Below are positions 26,452-35,286 of a DNA stretch of 64,000 nt, in pieces (position 1 is the stretch's first letter; each line of letters begins with the position of its first letter). A model generated the notes under the pieces. That model was given only the letters and a program-made list of their open reading frames with translations, had not been told where the DNA came from and made no database searches. Source of the DNA: Pyrobaculum oguniense TE7 (lineage in GTDB: Archaea; Thermoproteota; Thermoprotei; Thermoproteales; Thermoproteaceae). The position numbers were made by a program, and so were the translations under genes. The stretch is taken from assembly GCA_000247545.1 (NCBI GenBank), contig CP003316.1, positions 2,079,233 through 2,143,232 on the forward strand, read 5' to 3'.

Positions 26452-29400
26452 GTGAGGATCTTCTTCGCAATACTGCTACTTGTTGTTGCTGTATACGCTC
26501 TTGAGACAGAGCACTTTATAATTACGCCAGACGACAACACGATCGCCCAGTATCTGGAAAATGCTTATAACCAATACCTCAAAAAGGGCCTTCAGCCAGC
26601 CCCTCCTTGTGGTGGAACCAAGTATAAGGTGTATATCGACCCGTCGTCTCAATACGACGCATATACCAGCATTAATGGCGGCTGTATTTTAGAACAACGC
26701 TTCAAGCCTGGCTACACGGCTCGGTTGGTGTTCCACGAGGTTGGGCATATTTTCTTTGCGCGGTATGACTTGACGCCTGACGACTATTTCTGGCCGGACG
26801 AGGCGGCAGTAGAGGCGATGGCGGCTGTTGCCACATCGGAGGTATACCCAGAAATGACTACGAGGGCATACTATTTCGTGTCTCTTTACTTCAGCGAACA
26901 ACTGTATTGGGTCAACCCATTTGGATTAGGCAAAGATAGGCTCAGCGATTGGTATAAGTACAGCGCCGCCGTGGCGTGGTACTTGCAATATAGCAACTCG
27001 TGGGGGGATTTGTTAAAGGCCTTTTCCACGCGCCAAGGAGCCGCGAGGCTTTACGTGAAGTTCCTCCTAGCGTTGGCAAAAGGCGTGAACCTAGGAGGTG
27101 TTACGTACACGCCTAAGATGGAGGTATTAGATGTCTCGTCAGGCGCAAGGAGGTATCCAGATCTTCCCGGCTACACGGCCATGTATTACAAGATAAGCGC
27201 GCCTGTAGGCGGCGTCTTGAGAATTGTAGTTGAGGGAGGTGGAGCAGAAAACATTGTGTCAAACATAGCAATTGGCCGGGATATCGTTGTGGAAAACGGC
27301 ACCTTCTACCTGGCCCTGGTCAACAACTCCACGGAGACCGCGCACCTCTCGGTCGTTTTTTACTACGCCCCATTGAAAATAAGCGTGGTGGACGGAGTGT
27401 ATGAGGACGGTAGATTTTCATTAAGGCTTTACGCGACCTATGGGTTTGAGAGGATAAACGGTGTTTTGAAAATCAATGGGTCGGAGGTGCGTTTTTCTGA
27501 CGGTTTTGGGTTCTACAATTTCACGGGGAGGCTAAGGCCGTATGTGCTTGTCGTGGAGTACGGCAACTTGTCGACAAGGCTGTATCTAAACCTTTCTCAG
27601 CCGCAGATGTCCGTGACGCCTGGGGTTTTATATCTGGACCAGGGTGGCCGCGGCGTATTGAACGTAACCATCTCTAATCCTAACCCGATATCTCTATCTT
27701 GCGTCCTAGACGGCGTAGGGGAGGGCATTACGTTTAGCTCTACACGCGTTGTGGCGCCGAGCGGATCTCACACATTTCCCTTGCCCTTTAAAGTATCGGG
27801 GGAGCTCGGCAACAAGGCGCTTATTCGTTGCGGCGATTTAAACACAGAGGTAAAGGTGCAGAGGCCGTCGTACAGCCTCGAGTTTGACCTCGATAGGGGA
27901 TGGGGCGTTTTTACGGTGAGACTTGGGGACAAGACGGTGTGGTACAACATCACCAAGTTGCCTTCTGACGTGAGCGTATACGTTGGGTACGTAGTTTTGA
28001 ACTTAATAGTCCCCGTGCCGGAGCTTCTCATAAACGTATCTAGGCCTTACTTCTCGTGGGGGAGAATTGCCTATACCGTCCAAGTCCGCCTGGGAGGCCC
28101 GCCGTGGGCTCATTTCCGCGGAACGTTGAGAATGGGGGAGGCGGCGAGGTATTACGATGGTAACGCGGTAGTGGATACTATATTACTAAATCCCGGCGAG
28201 AGGAAAACCGTTATCATCAGCATAGCGGATATCCGCAAGACGTTGGAGCTAGAGGCGCCGCGGCTGGAGAGCGCTTTAACGCCTCTAGAGGCTGTGGTAA
28301 GGGGGCGGGAGGCTATTGTACTGGTCAACGTCACACATAATATCATACTGGAGGGGGCCATGGGCGAGTTCAAGGGTCCTGGGTTTAAGTCGGCTACTTG
28401 GCTGAGCCCAACTCTCGCAGTTGTGAGCTACTACTACAACGACACCATAACTATTACCTACTCCCTCTTCGGCGAAGATGTGAGGGTCGGGGTAAGGCTT
28501 CCAAAGCCTGTTTTCAGCATTAACTTAGTGAGGGGAGTTGTTGACTTAGATGCTGGGGAGTTCACAGGCGTGTATAACATCACCGCCACAGTGTGCCATC
28601 CCTCCGTTGATGCGAAATACTACCTAGAGATTGGAGGGAGGGGGCTGGTCATATCGGCGAGGCGTGGCAGCTGTGCTACCAACTCAACAATAGCTTCTTG
28701 GAGGTCGCCGTATAGGGAGACTGTGACGTTTTCTGTAGACACGTCGCTTGGGCCTTTATCTTATAGCATTGAGATACCTCGGCCTTCTGTGAAGGCTAGA
28801 CTTGAGCGTTGGGTGATAAATGCAAGTGGCGAATATGCCTATGTGGTACTAGAAATTACAACACTGACAGACTTCACTTATAGGCTTATGGGCGTGGAGG
28901 TGGACGGCAGAAAAACTATTAGCGTTGTAGTAAATGCGTCAGATGGCATAGCCGCAGTGAGCTATAAAATTGGTAGCATTAACTTTCCCAGGCCTAGGCT
29001 AGTGGTTAAGGCGCTCCCCTTGGTCGCGGAGGTGAATTCGTCTTTTAAACTAGGCGTAGAGGTGAGGGTGCCTCAGGGCCTTTACATAGATTCAAATATT
29101 ACAACTACATTAGGCACCTCCGAGGCGGTTTCGCTAGAGCCCGGCGTGAGGCATATAGCTGTCGAGGTGCCGGGCGTCTCAACGCCAGGGGTATACAATG
29201 TGACCATACGGCTAGGCCCCTACGCGAATTACACAAGTGCCGTGATATACCGCGTCGAGAACCTCTCCATGGTAGCGCCCTCTATTGTTCCTGTAGGTCG
29301 CCCCGTTGAGGTTAAGCTAGCTGGTTACGTGACGCCTCGGTTAGTCCCTCTCGTAAAAGTTGAAGTAGCAGGCTGTGGTGAGCTCCACGACTTGGTCCCC

Positions 29401-30030
29401 ATTAATGGCTCCCTTACCTTAAAATTCGACAAAGCCTGCACGGCTGAATTGAGGGCCTACACCAACGCCTCTAAAGCCGTTGCCACAATCACATGGGCTT
29501 CCCTAAGGGCCGAGGTATCATACGACAAGCTTGGCATATTGAACGGGTTGCCGGTGTTCGCTGCTGGCACTCTCTCCGCCAGGGCTCTTCTAGGAGGCCG
29601 AGCGGTGAACGCCTCGATTAGGGTGGTGGGGTTCTTCGACAAGCTGGGCCTAGTGAACTTCACCGTGTACGTTGAGCACATGGGAGTCGTAAACTCCACA
29701 AGTTTTGTGGGCTTCGCCGCACCGCGCGATAGCTACTTGGCAGCTAACAAGACGGCGGCGCTTCTCCCCCCGCAGGCGAGGGAGTACTTCATGTATCTCT
29801 TCCAAAAGGCTGTGGCCACCGGCGACTGGGAGTTGGTAGACGGCATCTCTAGGCTATACTCGGCGCCTCCTACGCCGTTCGCCCTAGTGGCGAGGTATTT
29901 GATAGAGCGGGACCTCTCCCGTGGGAAAGATCCCAATATATACGCGGCCGAGGTCTTGCAACGTGTTGAGCCCTTTGCGCTGGGGCTAGCCGGCGGGCTG
30001 ACGCTGGCCCTCCTCAGGAGGCTTTTCTAG
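26452..30030 (+). CDS. Large surface protein with HEVGH metalloprotease-like domain
   Basis: A protein of about 1192 residues. A signal peptide (MRIFFAILLLVVAVYALE) precedes a domain with FHEVGHIFF, an HExxH zinc motif, and a downstream WPDEAAVEAM segment where Glu fits as third ligand. The pattern suits a gluzincin-type peptidase. Strand-rich Ig-like domains with many N-x-S/T sequons fill residues 250-1100. The end has a helical domain and a short hydrophobic tail (FALGLAGGLTLALLRRLF) that could anchor it. GTG 26452 is preferred to ATG 26431, which overlaps the TATA box. It may process or attach the divergent surface proteins. Confidence 0.75.
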   Translation: MRIFFAILLLVVAVYALETEHFIITPDDNTIAQYLENAYNQYLKKGLQPAPPCGGTKYKVYIDPSSQYDAYTSINGGCILEQRFKPGYTARLVFHEVGHIFFARYDLTPDDYFWPDEAAVEAMAAVATSEVYPEMTTRAYYFVSLYFSEQLYWVNPFGLGKDRLSDWYKYSAAVAWYLQYSNSWGDLLKAFSTRQGAARLYVKFLLALAKGVNLGGVTYTPKMEVLDVSSGARRYPDLPGYTAMYYKISAPVGGVLRIVVEGGGAENIVSNIAIGRDIVVENGTFYLALVNNSTETAHLSVVFYYAPLKISVVDGVYEDGRFSLRLYATYGFERINGVLKINGSEVRFSDGFGFYNFTGRLRPYVLVVEYGNLSTRLYLNLSQPQMSVTPGVLYLDQGGRGVLNVTISNPNPISLSCVLDGVGEGITFSSTRVVAPSGSHTFPLPFKVSGELGNKALIRCGDLNTEVKVQRPSYSLEFDLDRGWGVFTVRLGDKTVWYNITKLPSDVSVYVGYVVLNLIVPVPELLINVSRPYFSWGRIAYTVQVRLGGPPWAHFRGTLRMGEAARYYDGNAVVDTILLNPGERKTVIISIADIRKTLELEAPRLESALTPLEAVVRGREAIVLVNVTHNIILEGAMGEFKGPGFKSATWLSPTLAVVSYYYNDTITITYSLFGEDVRVGVRLPKPVFSINLVRGVVDLDAGEFTGVYNITATVCHPSVDAKYYLEIGGRGLVISARRGSCATNSTIASWRSPYRETVTFSVDTSLGPLSYSIEIPRPSVKARLERWVINASGEYAYVVLEITTLTDFTYRLMGVEVDGRKTISVVVNASDGIAAVSYKIGSINFPRPRLVVKALPLVAEVNSSFKLGVEVRVPQGLYIDSNITTTLGTSEAVSLEPGVRHIAVEVPGVSTPGVYNVTIRLGPYANYTSAVIYRVENLSMVAPSIVPVGRPVEVKLAGYVTPRLVPLVKVEVAGCGELHDLVPINGSLTLKFDKACTAELRAYTNASKAVATITWASLRAEVSYDKLGILNGLPVFAAGTLSARALLGGRAVNASIRVVGFFDKLGLVNFTVYVEHMGVVNSTSFVGFAAPRDSYLAANKTAALLPPQAREYFMYLFQKAVATGDWELVDGISRLYSAPPTPFALVARYLIERDLSRGKDPNIYAAEVLQRVEPFALGLAGGLTLALLRRLF

Positions 30031-30381
30031 AGGAGCAACAGCTCGGCCTCTTTAAGCACCCCCTAACCGGATCTACCTCTATGCCGAATATCTTAAGCGC
30101 GGTGACCCCCACCACGACGGCGTCGTCGGCCTCGCCGAATATTACCGGGACCGCCCGCCGCCTCCCCGCCAGGGCGAGGCCGGCCTCCCCGATGTCCTTC
30201 TCGACGTAGCCGCCGAAGTCCTTGAACCTCCGCCTCTCCAGCGTCTTTATCCCCAGCGGTTCAAATAAGTCCCGCCTCACTACTGTATACATTGCGCCGG
30301 CATCAACAACGCCTTCCACCTCGACCACCTTCTCAGGCGTTGGGGGTTGTAGATCCCAACCCTCATTTTGATAAAGCCCAC
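30014..30381 (-). pseudogene. Frameshifted retropepsin-like aspartic protease gene
   Basis: The leaderless GTG at 30381 opens a frame reading MGFIKMRVGIYNP, which matches the start of the intact homologue at 30624. After a run of five C (about 30351-30347) the homology continues in another frame: EVEGVVDAGAMYTVV, then a C-terminal part ending VDPVRG. A one-base indel in the C-run explains this. The active-site triad DTG is changed to DAG here. It is a pseudogene or a gene with slippage; a sequencing error in the homopolymer cannot be excluded. Its end overlaps the metalloprotease gene by 17 bp. Confidence 0.6.
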
Positions 30382-30623
30382 GTCCCCCCATTAATGGTTT
30401 TAGAAAAATTCTGCCAGCATGAACCTAAACTGAGAGGCCTATACACTGAGGCCCCAGGCGTTGTTAAGATCTCCGTCGCACTATGGCTGGGGCAAGTGGT
30501 AGAGTGGGCCGCCGCTTTTTTGCTTTTTGTCCTTTAATGGACGGGGGCGTGCTGGGCGGTAAAGCTCCGGCTGTTGGCGTCGCGTTAAGCTTTTTATATA
30601 TTTTCAGATTTTCAGAGTGTGAC

Positions 30624-30992
30624 GTGGGCACGTTTTCTGTAAAAGCCAGGGTGTGGAATATCCACAACCCTCTGAAGGCCGCCGAGGTGGAGCTCCTAGT
30701 TGATACTGGAGCCACATACACGGTGTTGCCGTCTAGTCTTCTCGAAGGCTTGGGCGTAGTGGCTGATAGAACCGTCAAATTAAGACTTGCCGACGGCCGC
30801 GTCGTGGAGAGACGTGTCGGCGAAATAGGCATTGGAATTAATGGGTATAGAGCTTCTGCAACGCCTGTATTATTCGGCGATGAAAGCGTCTACCTGCTTG
30901 GATCTGTTACTATGGAACAGCTGGGAGTCGTGCCAGATCCGGTTAGGAAGAGGCTGAGATCCGTAGAGGCCTTGTTAATGCGCCTACACTAG
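30624..30992 (+). CDS. Retropepsin-like aspartic protease, single domain
   Basis: A protein of about 122 residues with the aspartic-protease signature ELLVDTGATYTVLPSSLLE (residues 22-40) and a later hydrophobic 'flap-partner' region ending LLGSVTMEQLGVVPDP. Its length equals one retropepsin lobe, so an active enzyme would be a homodimer. An upstream frame extends to 30483, but TTTTTATATA at 30591-30600 places the start at GTG 30624. The intact active site contrasts with the degraded copy on the opposite strand 240 bp away. The substrate is unknown; a link to surface-protein processing is only suggested by position. Confidence 0.75.
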   Translation: MGTFSVKARVWNIHNPLKAAEVELLVDTGATYTVLPSSLLEGLGVVADRTVKLRLADGRVVERRVGEIGIGINGYRASATPVLFGDESVYLLGSVTMEQLGVVPDPVRKRLRSVEALLMRLH

Positions 30993-31168
30993 TTATTTCT
31001 GAAAGGCCTCTCTCAGCTACTTGCCAGAGGCGATTTGACCGGTTCTAGGATGCACGGTCTTCGCAAAGCGTGCGCCACTGGGCATAGCAGTTCCCAACAG
31101 CCCCCGACGCGGCCTTCAGCAGGCGCCAGCAAAATAGTCAAAATAATTAATCAAGACAAAATTGTTAC

Positions 31169-31853
31169 ACGTCAGAAATAGTCTGGGCGACTATCGGCAC
31201 TTCTCTTACTGTTATCGGCATGTTGGGCGGGGCGTTGTATTGGCTCGGTGGCAAGTTTAAGGAGGTAGAGGAGAGGTTTAAACAAATCGACGAGAGGTTT
31301 CGGCAGGTTAATGAGAGGTTTAGGCAGGTGGAGGAGAGGTCTAGAATTGAGTTGCCGGCCTTAAGTCCTATATCGGCGGGAAGTTTTTAGAAGAGAGGGC
31401 TTATGTAGATAGGAGGCTTGCTGAGGAGAGGGCCTACGTGGACAAGCGCTTGGCGGAGGAGAGGGCGTACGTGGAGGGGCGGTTTGAGGATTTGAAGAGG
31501 TATGTGGATAAGCTCTTTGCCGATTTGAAGAGCTATGTCGACATGCGTTTTGAAGAGGAGAGGAGGTATGTCGACGGGCGTTTTGCCGACATGAAGAGCC
31601 ATGTCGATGGCAAATTCGCAGAGCTTGGGGCGTATGTGGATAGGCGTTTTGACCGCTTGCTCGCCGGCTTTTCTAGCTACCAGGAGTTTTTCGTGGAGTA
31701 CCTAACGGCGGAGGGCCTTATCGAGAGGGGTGGTGCCGATTTGCTTAAGGGGGACGGATAGCGGCGCTTGTCGCCGCGAACCCGTTAACAAGGGAGGAGG
31801 TGGAGAGGCTTAAGGAGCTGATTGAGAGTACCTATGGTTCGGTGGGCTATTAG
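31169..31853 (+). pseudogene. Frameshifted membrane coiled-coil protein with 11-residue repeats
   Basis: Three frames must be joined to read one protein. The first reads SEIVWATIGTSLTVIGMLGG (a membrane helix) and then heptads RFKQIDE, RFRQVNE, RFRQVEE. The second runs about 31345-31761 with 11-residue units such as RLAEERAYVDR and RFADMKSHVDG, then FSSYQEFFVEYLTAEGL. The third reads NPLTREEVERLKELIE to TAG at 31851-31853. The expected ATG is ACG at 31169-31171, with TATA-like sequence about 25 nt upstream. So start-codon loss plus two frameshifts disable the gene. The visible ORF (31438-31761) covers only part. Confidence 0.65.
31388..31668 (+). repeat. Tandem 33-bp repeats encoding hendecad coiled coil
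   Basis: About eight consecutive units of 33 bp each encode 11-residue repeats of the form R-[LF]-x-E/D-x-[RK]-x-Y/H-V-D/E-x, for example RLAEERAYVDK and RFEEERRYVDG. Eleven-residue (hendecad) periodicity favours a right-handed or nearly straight coiled coil. The units follow three 7-residue units upstream. Confidence 0.65.
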
Positions 31854-31899
31854 TCTGGTAGCGTTTGCCAGGGCACTAGCTAGGTGCTAAGGCTTTGGC

Positions 31900-33330
31900 T
31901 CAACGTAATCTGTTACCCCTCCTGTATGTGTAGTAGGTCCTCTGCCCGAAGTCGTGGAGCTCTACACCTATGCCCGCCAGCCTCTCCCTTATGTAGTCGG
32001 CGAGTTGGTACTGCCTATCCTTTCTGAGCTTGGCCCTAACCTCCACGGCGGCTTTAACCGCCTCCTCCACTTCTTTAGGCACCTCTCTCCGCTCGAGGAC
32101 TCCGAGGATGTCTGCCATTTTTACATACTGCGAGAGTATGCTAAGCGCCGTGTTGCGCGAGATCTTGTCTATTTTGTGGAGCACCGTAGAGATTATGTAG
32201 CGGGCTAGGCCGTAGAGCTGCTGGGCGGCTTGCGGCGTGGAGAAGTCGTCTTCCAGCGCGGCGTAGAACTCCTCGACGTACCTCCCGTAGTCCAGCGCCT
32301 CTTTGTCCTCCTCCCCGGCGTCTCCCACCGCCTGCCCAAGTTCGTCGTACGCGGTGTATATGGTCTTGGCCATCTCCTCCGCTTGGTCTAACACCTCGTA
32401 GCTAAACTCCATGGGCTTTCTGTAGTGGCTCATGGCGTAAGCCAGCCTTAACGCCTCCCCGCTGTACTTCGACAACACCTCCTTAAGCGTCACGACGTTG
32501 CCCAGAGACTTAGACATCTTCTCCCCCCTCACGGTGAGGTAGCCGACGTGTATCCAGTACCTCGCGAAGTTGTCCACGCCGAAATAGGCCTTTGCAATGG
32601 CTATCTCGTTTTCGTGGTGGGGAAATATCAAGTCGGCGCCTCCGCCGTGGAAGTCGAAAGGCATGCCCAAGTGTTTTGTGGACATGACCACGCATTCGAG
32701 GTGCCAGCCGGGCCTACCGGGGCACCACGGCGCGTTCCACCACGGCTCTCCCGGAGTCCAGCTCTTCCAGAGGGCGAAGTCGAGGGGGTTCCTCTTGCCG
32801 GGCTCGGGCTCCACCCGCGCACCTGCCATCAGCTCTTCTATCCTCTGCCGGGAGAGGACGCCGTAGTTAGGCACCTTCCCCACCTCGAAGTAGACAGAGC
32901 CGTCGGGCGCCGTGTAGGCGTAGCCTTTCTCCACCAGCGCCTTTATCCAGGCGACCATGTCCTCCACGTTCTCTGTTACTTTGGGGTAGGCGTAGGCCGG
33001 CTCGATGAAGAGCCTCTTGCTCATTTCGAAAAACTCGGCGATGTACCTCTCCGGCACCTCCCTCCACCTCTTGTACGCCTCCGCGCCGAACTCCTCCCTC
33101 GCCTTGTTTATAATCTTGTCGTCTATGTCGGTGAAGTTTATCACTAGCCTCACCTCGTAGCCCTGGGCTTCTAGATACCTTCTGAACATGTCGAAGAAGA
33201 CGTAGACTCTGCCGTGCCCCACGTGGACGCTGTCGTAGGGCGTTATCCCGCATACGTAGCCCCGGGCGAGTCTGGGGGTGTAGGTGACGAACTCCTCCAG
33301 CTGTCTCGTGGCCGTGTTGTATATCCTCAC
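31900..33330 (-). CDS. cysS: Cysteinyl-tRNA synthetase
   Basis: A 476-aa class I synthetase that charges tRNA-Cys. The HIGH-type motif appears as PYDSVHVGHGRVYV and the KMSKS motif as EKMSKSLGN. Zinc-site residues are present (CGITPYD, WHLECVVMS, HHENE). The anticodon-binding helical bundle lies at the C-terminus. A frame from 33372 is possible, but MRIYNTATRQLEEF from the GTG at 33330 matches the family N-terminus and has TATTTAAAT about 25 nt upstream. Confidence 0.95.
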   Translation of the reverse strand: MRIYNTATRQLEEFVTYTPRLARGYVCGITPYDSVHVGHGRVYVFFDMFRRYLEAQGYEVRLVINFTDIDDKIINKAREEFGAEAYKRWREVPERYIAEFFEMSKRLFIEPAYAYPKVTENVEDMVAWIKALVEKGYAYTAPDGSVYFEVGKVPNYGVLSRQRIEELMAGARVEPEPGKRNPLDFALWKSWTPGEPWWNAPWCPGRPGWHLECVVMSTKHLGMPFDFHGGGADLIFPHHENEIAIAKAYFGVDNFARYWIHVGYLTVRGEKMSKSLGNVVTLKEVLSKYSGEALRLAYAMSHYRKPMEFSYEVLDQAEEMAKTIYTAYDELGQAVGDAGEEDKEALDYGRYVEEFYAALEDDFSTPQAAQQLYGLARYIISTVLHKIDKISRNTALSILSQYVKMADILGVLERREVPKEVEEAVKAAVEVRAKLRKDRQYQLADYIRERLAGIGVELHDFGQRTYYTYRRGNRLR

Positions 33331-33350
33331 GGGCGGGATATTGCCACTTA

Positions 33351-33360
33351 ATTTAAATAT
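33351..33360. promoter_or_regulatory. Palindromic TATA box shared by cysS and fttA
   Basis: ATTTAAATAT at 33351-33360 is close to palindromic and lies 21-28 nt from the cysS GTG (33330, minus) and about 26 nt from the fttA GTG (33379, plus). It is the only A/T-rich element in the 48-bp gap. Confidence 0.5.
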
Positions 33361-33378
33361 GAGTACTACCAAGCGGGC

Positions 33379-35286
33379 GTGTCTTTTATAGAAGTAGAAA
33401 ATAAAGTAAGGTCTATTCTTTCCGGTGTTGATATAGTCAAGGTAAGCTACGAAGGCCCGAACTTGTGTATATATGTAAAACGTCCCACAGAGACCGTATT
33501 AGACATGGCAGGTGAGGTTGCTAAGACGTTAAAAAAACGCGTAGTTATAAGGGTAGACGCGAGCAGTAGGTTCCCTGAGAAAAATGCCGCTAAGATAATT
33601 AAAGAACTGCTCGGTGATGCTATTGACGATGTGAAGTTTGAAAACAACGGCGATGTGTATATCTACCTGGCAAGACCTCTGAGAGAGCGGGAGATTAGAG
33701 AGATTTCGCGAGAAATTTTTCTAAAAACCGGCTGGAGGGCCGTCATAGAGAGTGGAGTGCCTAAAGATGGAGTAAAGCTACCTAGACACGAAATTGTCGG
33801 CGTGCGCCAAGTCTACCACCAGGCATATTCCCAGAGGGCGGAGCTTATGGACCTCTTGGCGAAGTACATCCACCAAGAGCCCGTACTGAAAGAGGGCCCC
33901 ATCACGGTCGCGTTTCTGGGCGCCGCCATGGAGGTGGGAAGAAGCGCTATTCTCGTAAGCACCACGGAGAGCAACGTTTTGCTGGACTGTGGGCTGAAGC
34001 CGAGCCAATACGACGAGGATTTCCCCATGTTGGACCTAGTGGATATTGATAGGCTTGACGCCGTTGTGTTGACCCACGCCCACATGGACCACGTAGGCTG
34101 CCTCCCGTTTCTATTCAAGTACGGCTACAAGGGGCCTGTGTATATGACAGATCCAACTAAGTACCAGGCCTTCATCCTCTTGACAGACTACGTGGAGCTT
34201 AAGGAGAGGGAGGGGCTCCAGCCGAGCTTCTCCAAGGCGGATGTGGAGGCTGTCATATATCACACCATCACACTCGATTACGAGGAGGTGACGGATATTG
34301 CGCCCGATATTAAGCTCACGTTTTACGACGCAGGCCACGAAATAGGCTCCGCCATGGCCCACTTACATATCGGCAACGGCCGCTACAACATCTTATACAC
34401 GGGCGATTTCAAATACGGCAAGACTAGGCTTTTGAACAGGGCTGTGAGCAAGTTTAAGCGTGTCGAAATGTTGATAATGGAATCCACATACGGAGGAAAA
34501 GACGACGTGCAGCCCCCGAGGCATGAGGCGGAGAACGCCTTGGCTAAACACATCTCCGAAACTGTCTCGAAAGGGGGAAAAGTGTTGATACCCGCCTTCA
34601 GCACGGGGAGGGGCCAAGAGATCCTCTACGTCCTCAACAAAATGATGGATGGCGGCTTAGTGCCCCGCGTTCCGATATACGTCGACGGGATGATAGTGGA
34701 GACGCTCAACGTCTACTTAATGTACCCCCACTACCTCAACCCAGAAGTGGCCGAGGAGATCTACGGCGGCGTTAATCCATTCACCACCTCGGGCAACGTG
34801 GTGATTGTAGATAGGGCCAAGAGGGTCGAGGATAGGATTAACCAAGTGGCTAAGATCGCCCAGAGCGAGGAGCCTGCCATAATTATAGCCCCCCACGGCA
34901 TGCTAAACGGAGGCCCCGTCTTGGACTACTTCGCCCAGCTTGCCCCCGACGATAAAAACAAGCTGGTCTTCGTCTCCTATCAAGCCGAGGGGACAATCGG
35001 CAGGCGTATCCTAAACGGCGAGCGGGAGTTCGTAGTGAGGAGTCTCGTAGGCGGCGAGTCTAAGATCAACATGCGCATGGAGGTAGTCTCCATACCAGGC
35101 TTCTCGGGCCATAGCGATAGGAGAGAACTTATGAAATACGTAGAGCACATAGAGCCAAAGCCGAAGAAGATAGCGCTTATACACGGGGAGCCTTCTAAAA
35201 TAATTAGCCTCGCCACGTCAATTGAGCTGAAGTATAAGATCACAACAGTGATACCGAAGGTGGGAGAGAGGATAAGGGTTCTGTGA
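33379..35286 (+). CDS. fttA: aCPSF1/FttA ribonuclease, KH plus beta-CASP metallo-beta-lactamase
   Basis: A 635-aa archaeal CPSF73-type nuclease, linked in archaea to transcription termination and RNA 3' processing. Two KH-type RNA-binding domains occupy residues 1-145. The metallo-beta-lactamase core follows, with the zinc motif THAHMDHVG and later conserved His/Asp (GHEIGSAM, YTGDFKYG). The beta-CASP domain contains ESTYGG and IPAFSTGRG, and ends with the HSDRRE His motif. The length is normal. The last four bases overlap the start of pyk (GTGA). Confidence 0.93.
   Translation: MSFIEVENKVRSILSGVDIVKVSYEGPNLCIYVKRPTETVLDMAGEVAKTLKKRVVIRVDASSRFPEKNAAKIIKELLGDAIDDVKFENNGDVYIYLARPLREREIREISREIFLKTGWRAVIESGVPKDGVKLPRHEIVGVRQVYHQAYSQRAELMDLLAKYIHQEPVLKEGPITVAFLGAAMEVGRSAILVSTTESNVLLDCGLKPSQYDEDFPMLDLVDIDRLDAVVLTHAHMDHVGCLPFLFKYGYKGPVYMTDPTKYQAFILLTDYVELKEREGLQPSFSKADVEAVIYHTITLDYEEVTDIAPDIKLTFYDAGHEIGSAMAHLHIGNGRYNILYTGDFKYGKTRLLNRAVSKFKRVEMLIMESTYGGKDDVQPPRHEAENALAKHISETVSKGGKVLIPAFSTGRGQEILYVLNKMMDGGLVPRVPIYVDGMIVETLNVYLMYPHYLNPEVAEEIYGGVNPFTTSGNVVIVDRAKRVEDRINQVAKIAQSEEPAIIIAPHGMLNGGPVLDYFAQLAPDDKNKLVFVSYQAEGTIGRRILNGEREFVVRSLVGGESKINMRMEVVSIPGFSGHSDRRELMKYVEHIEPKPKKIALIHGEPSKIISLATSIELKYKITTVIPKVGERIRVL

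Noticed and set aside
31387-31602. 71-aa minus ORF over the repeat region
   Set aside because: It is the antisense of the 33-bp repeats of the coiled-coil pseudogene and inherits its periodicity.
31388-31668. Regular repeats considered as a CRISPR array
   Set aside because: The units are contiguous 33-bp coding repeats without spacers and follow an open frame.
32548-33147. 199-aa plus-strand ORF inside cysS
   Set aside because: It is fully antisense to conserved cysS coding sequence and lacks a recognisable domain.
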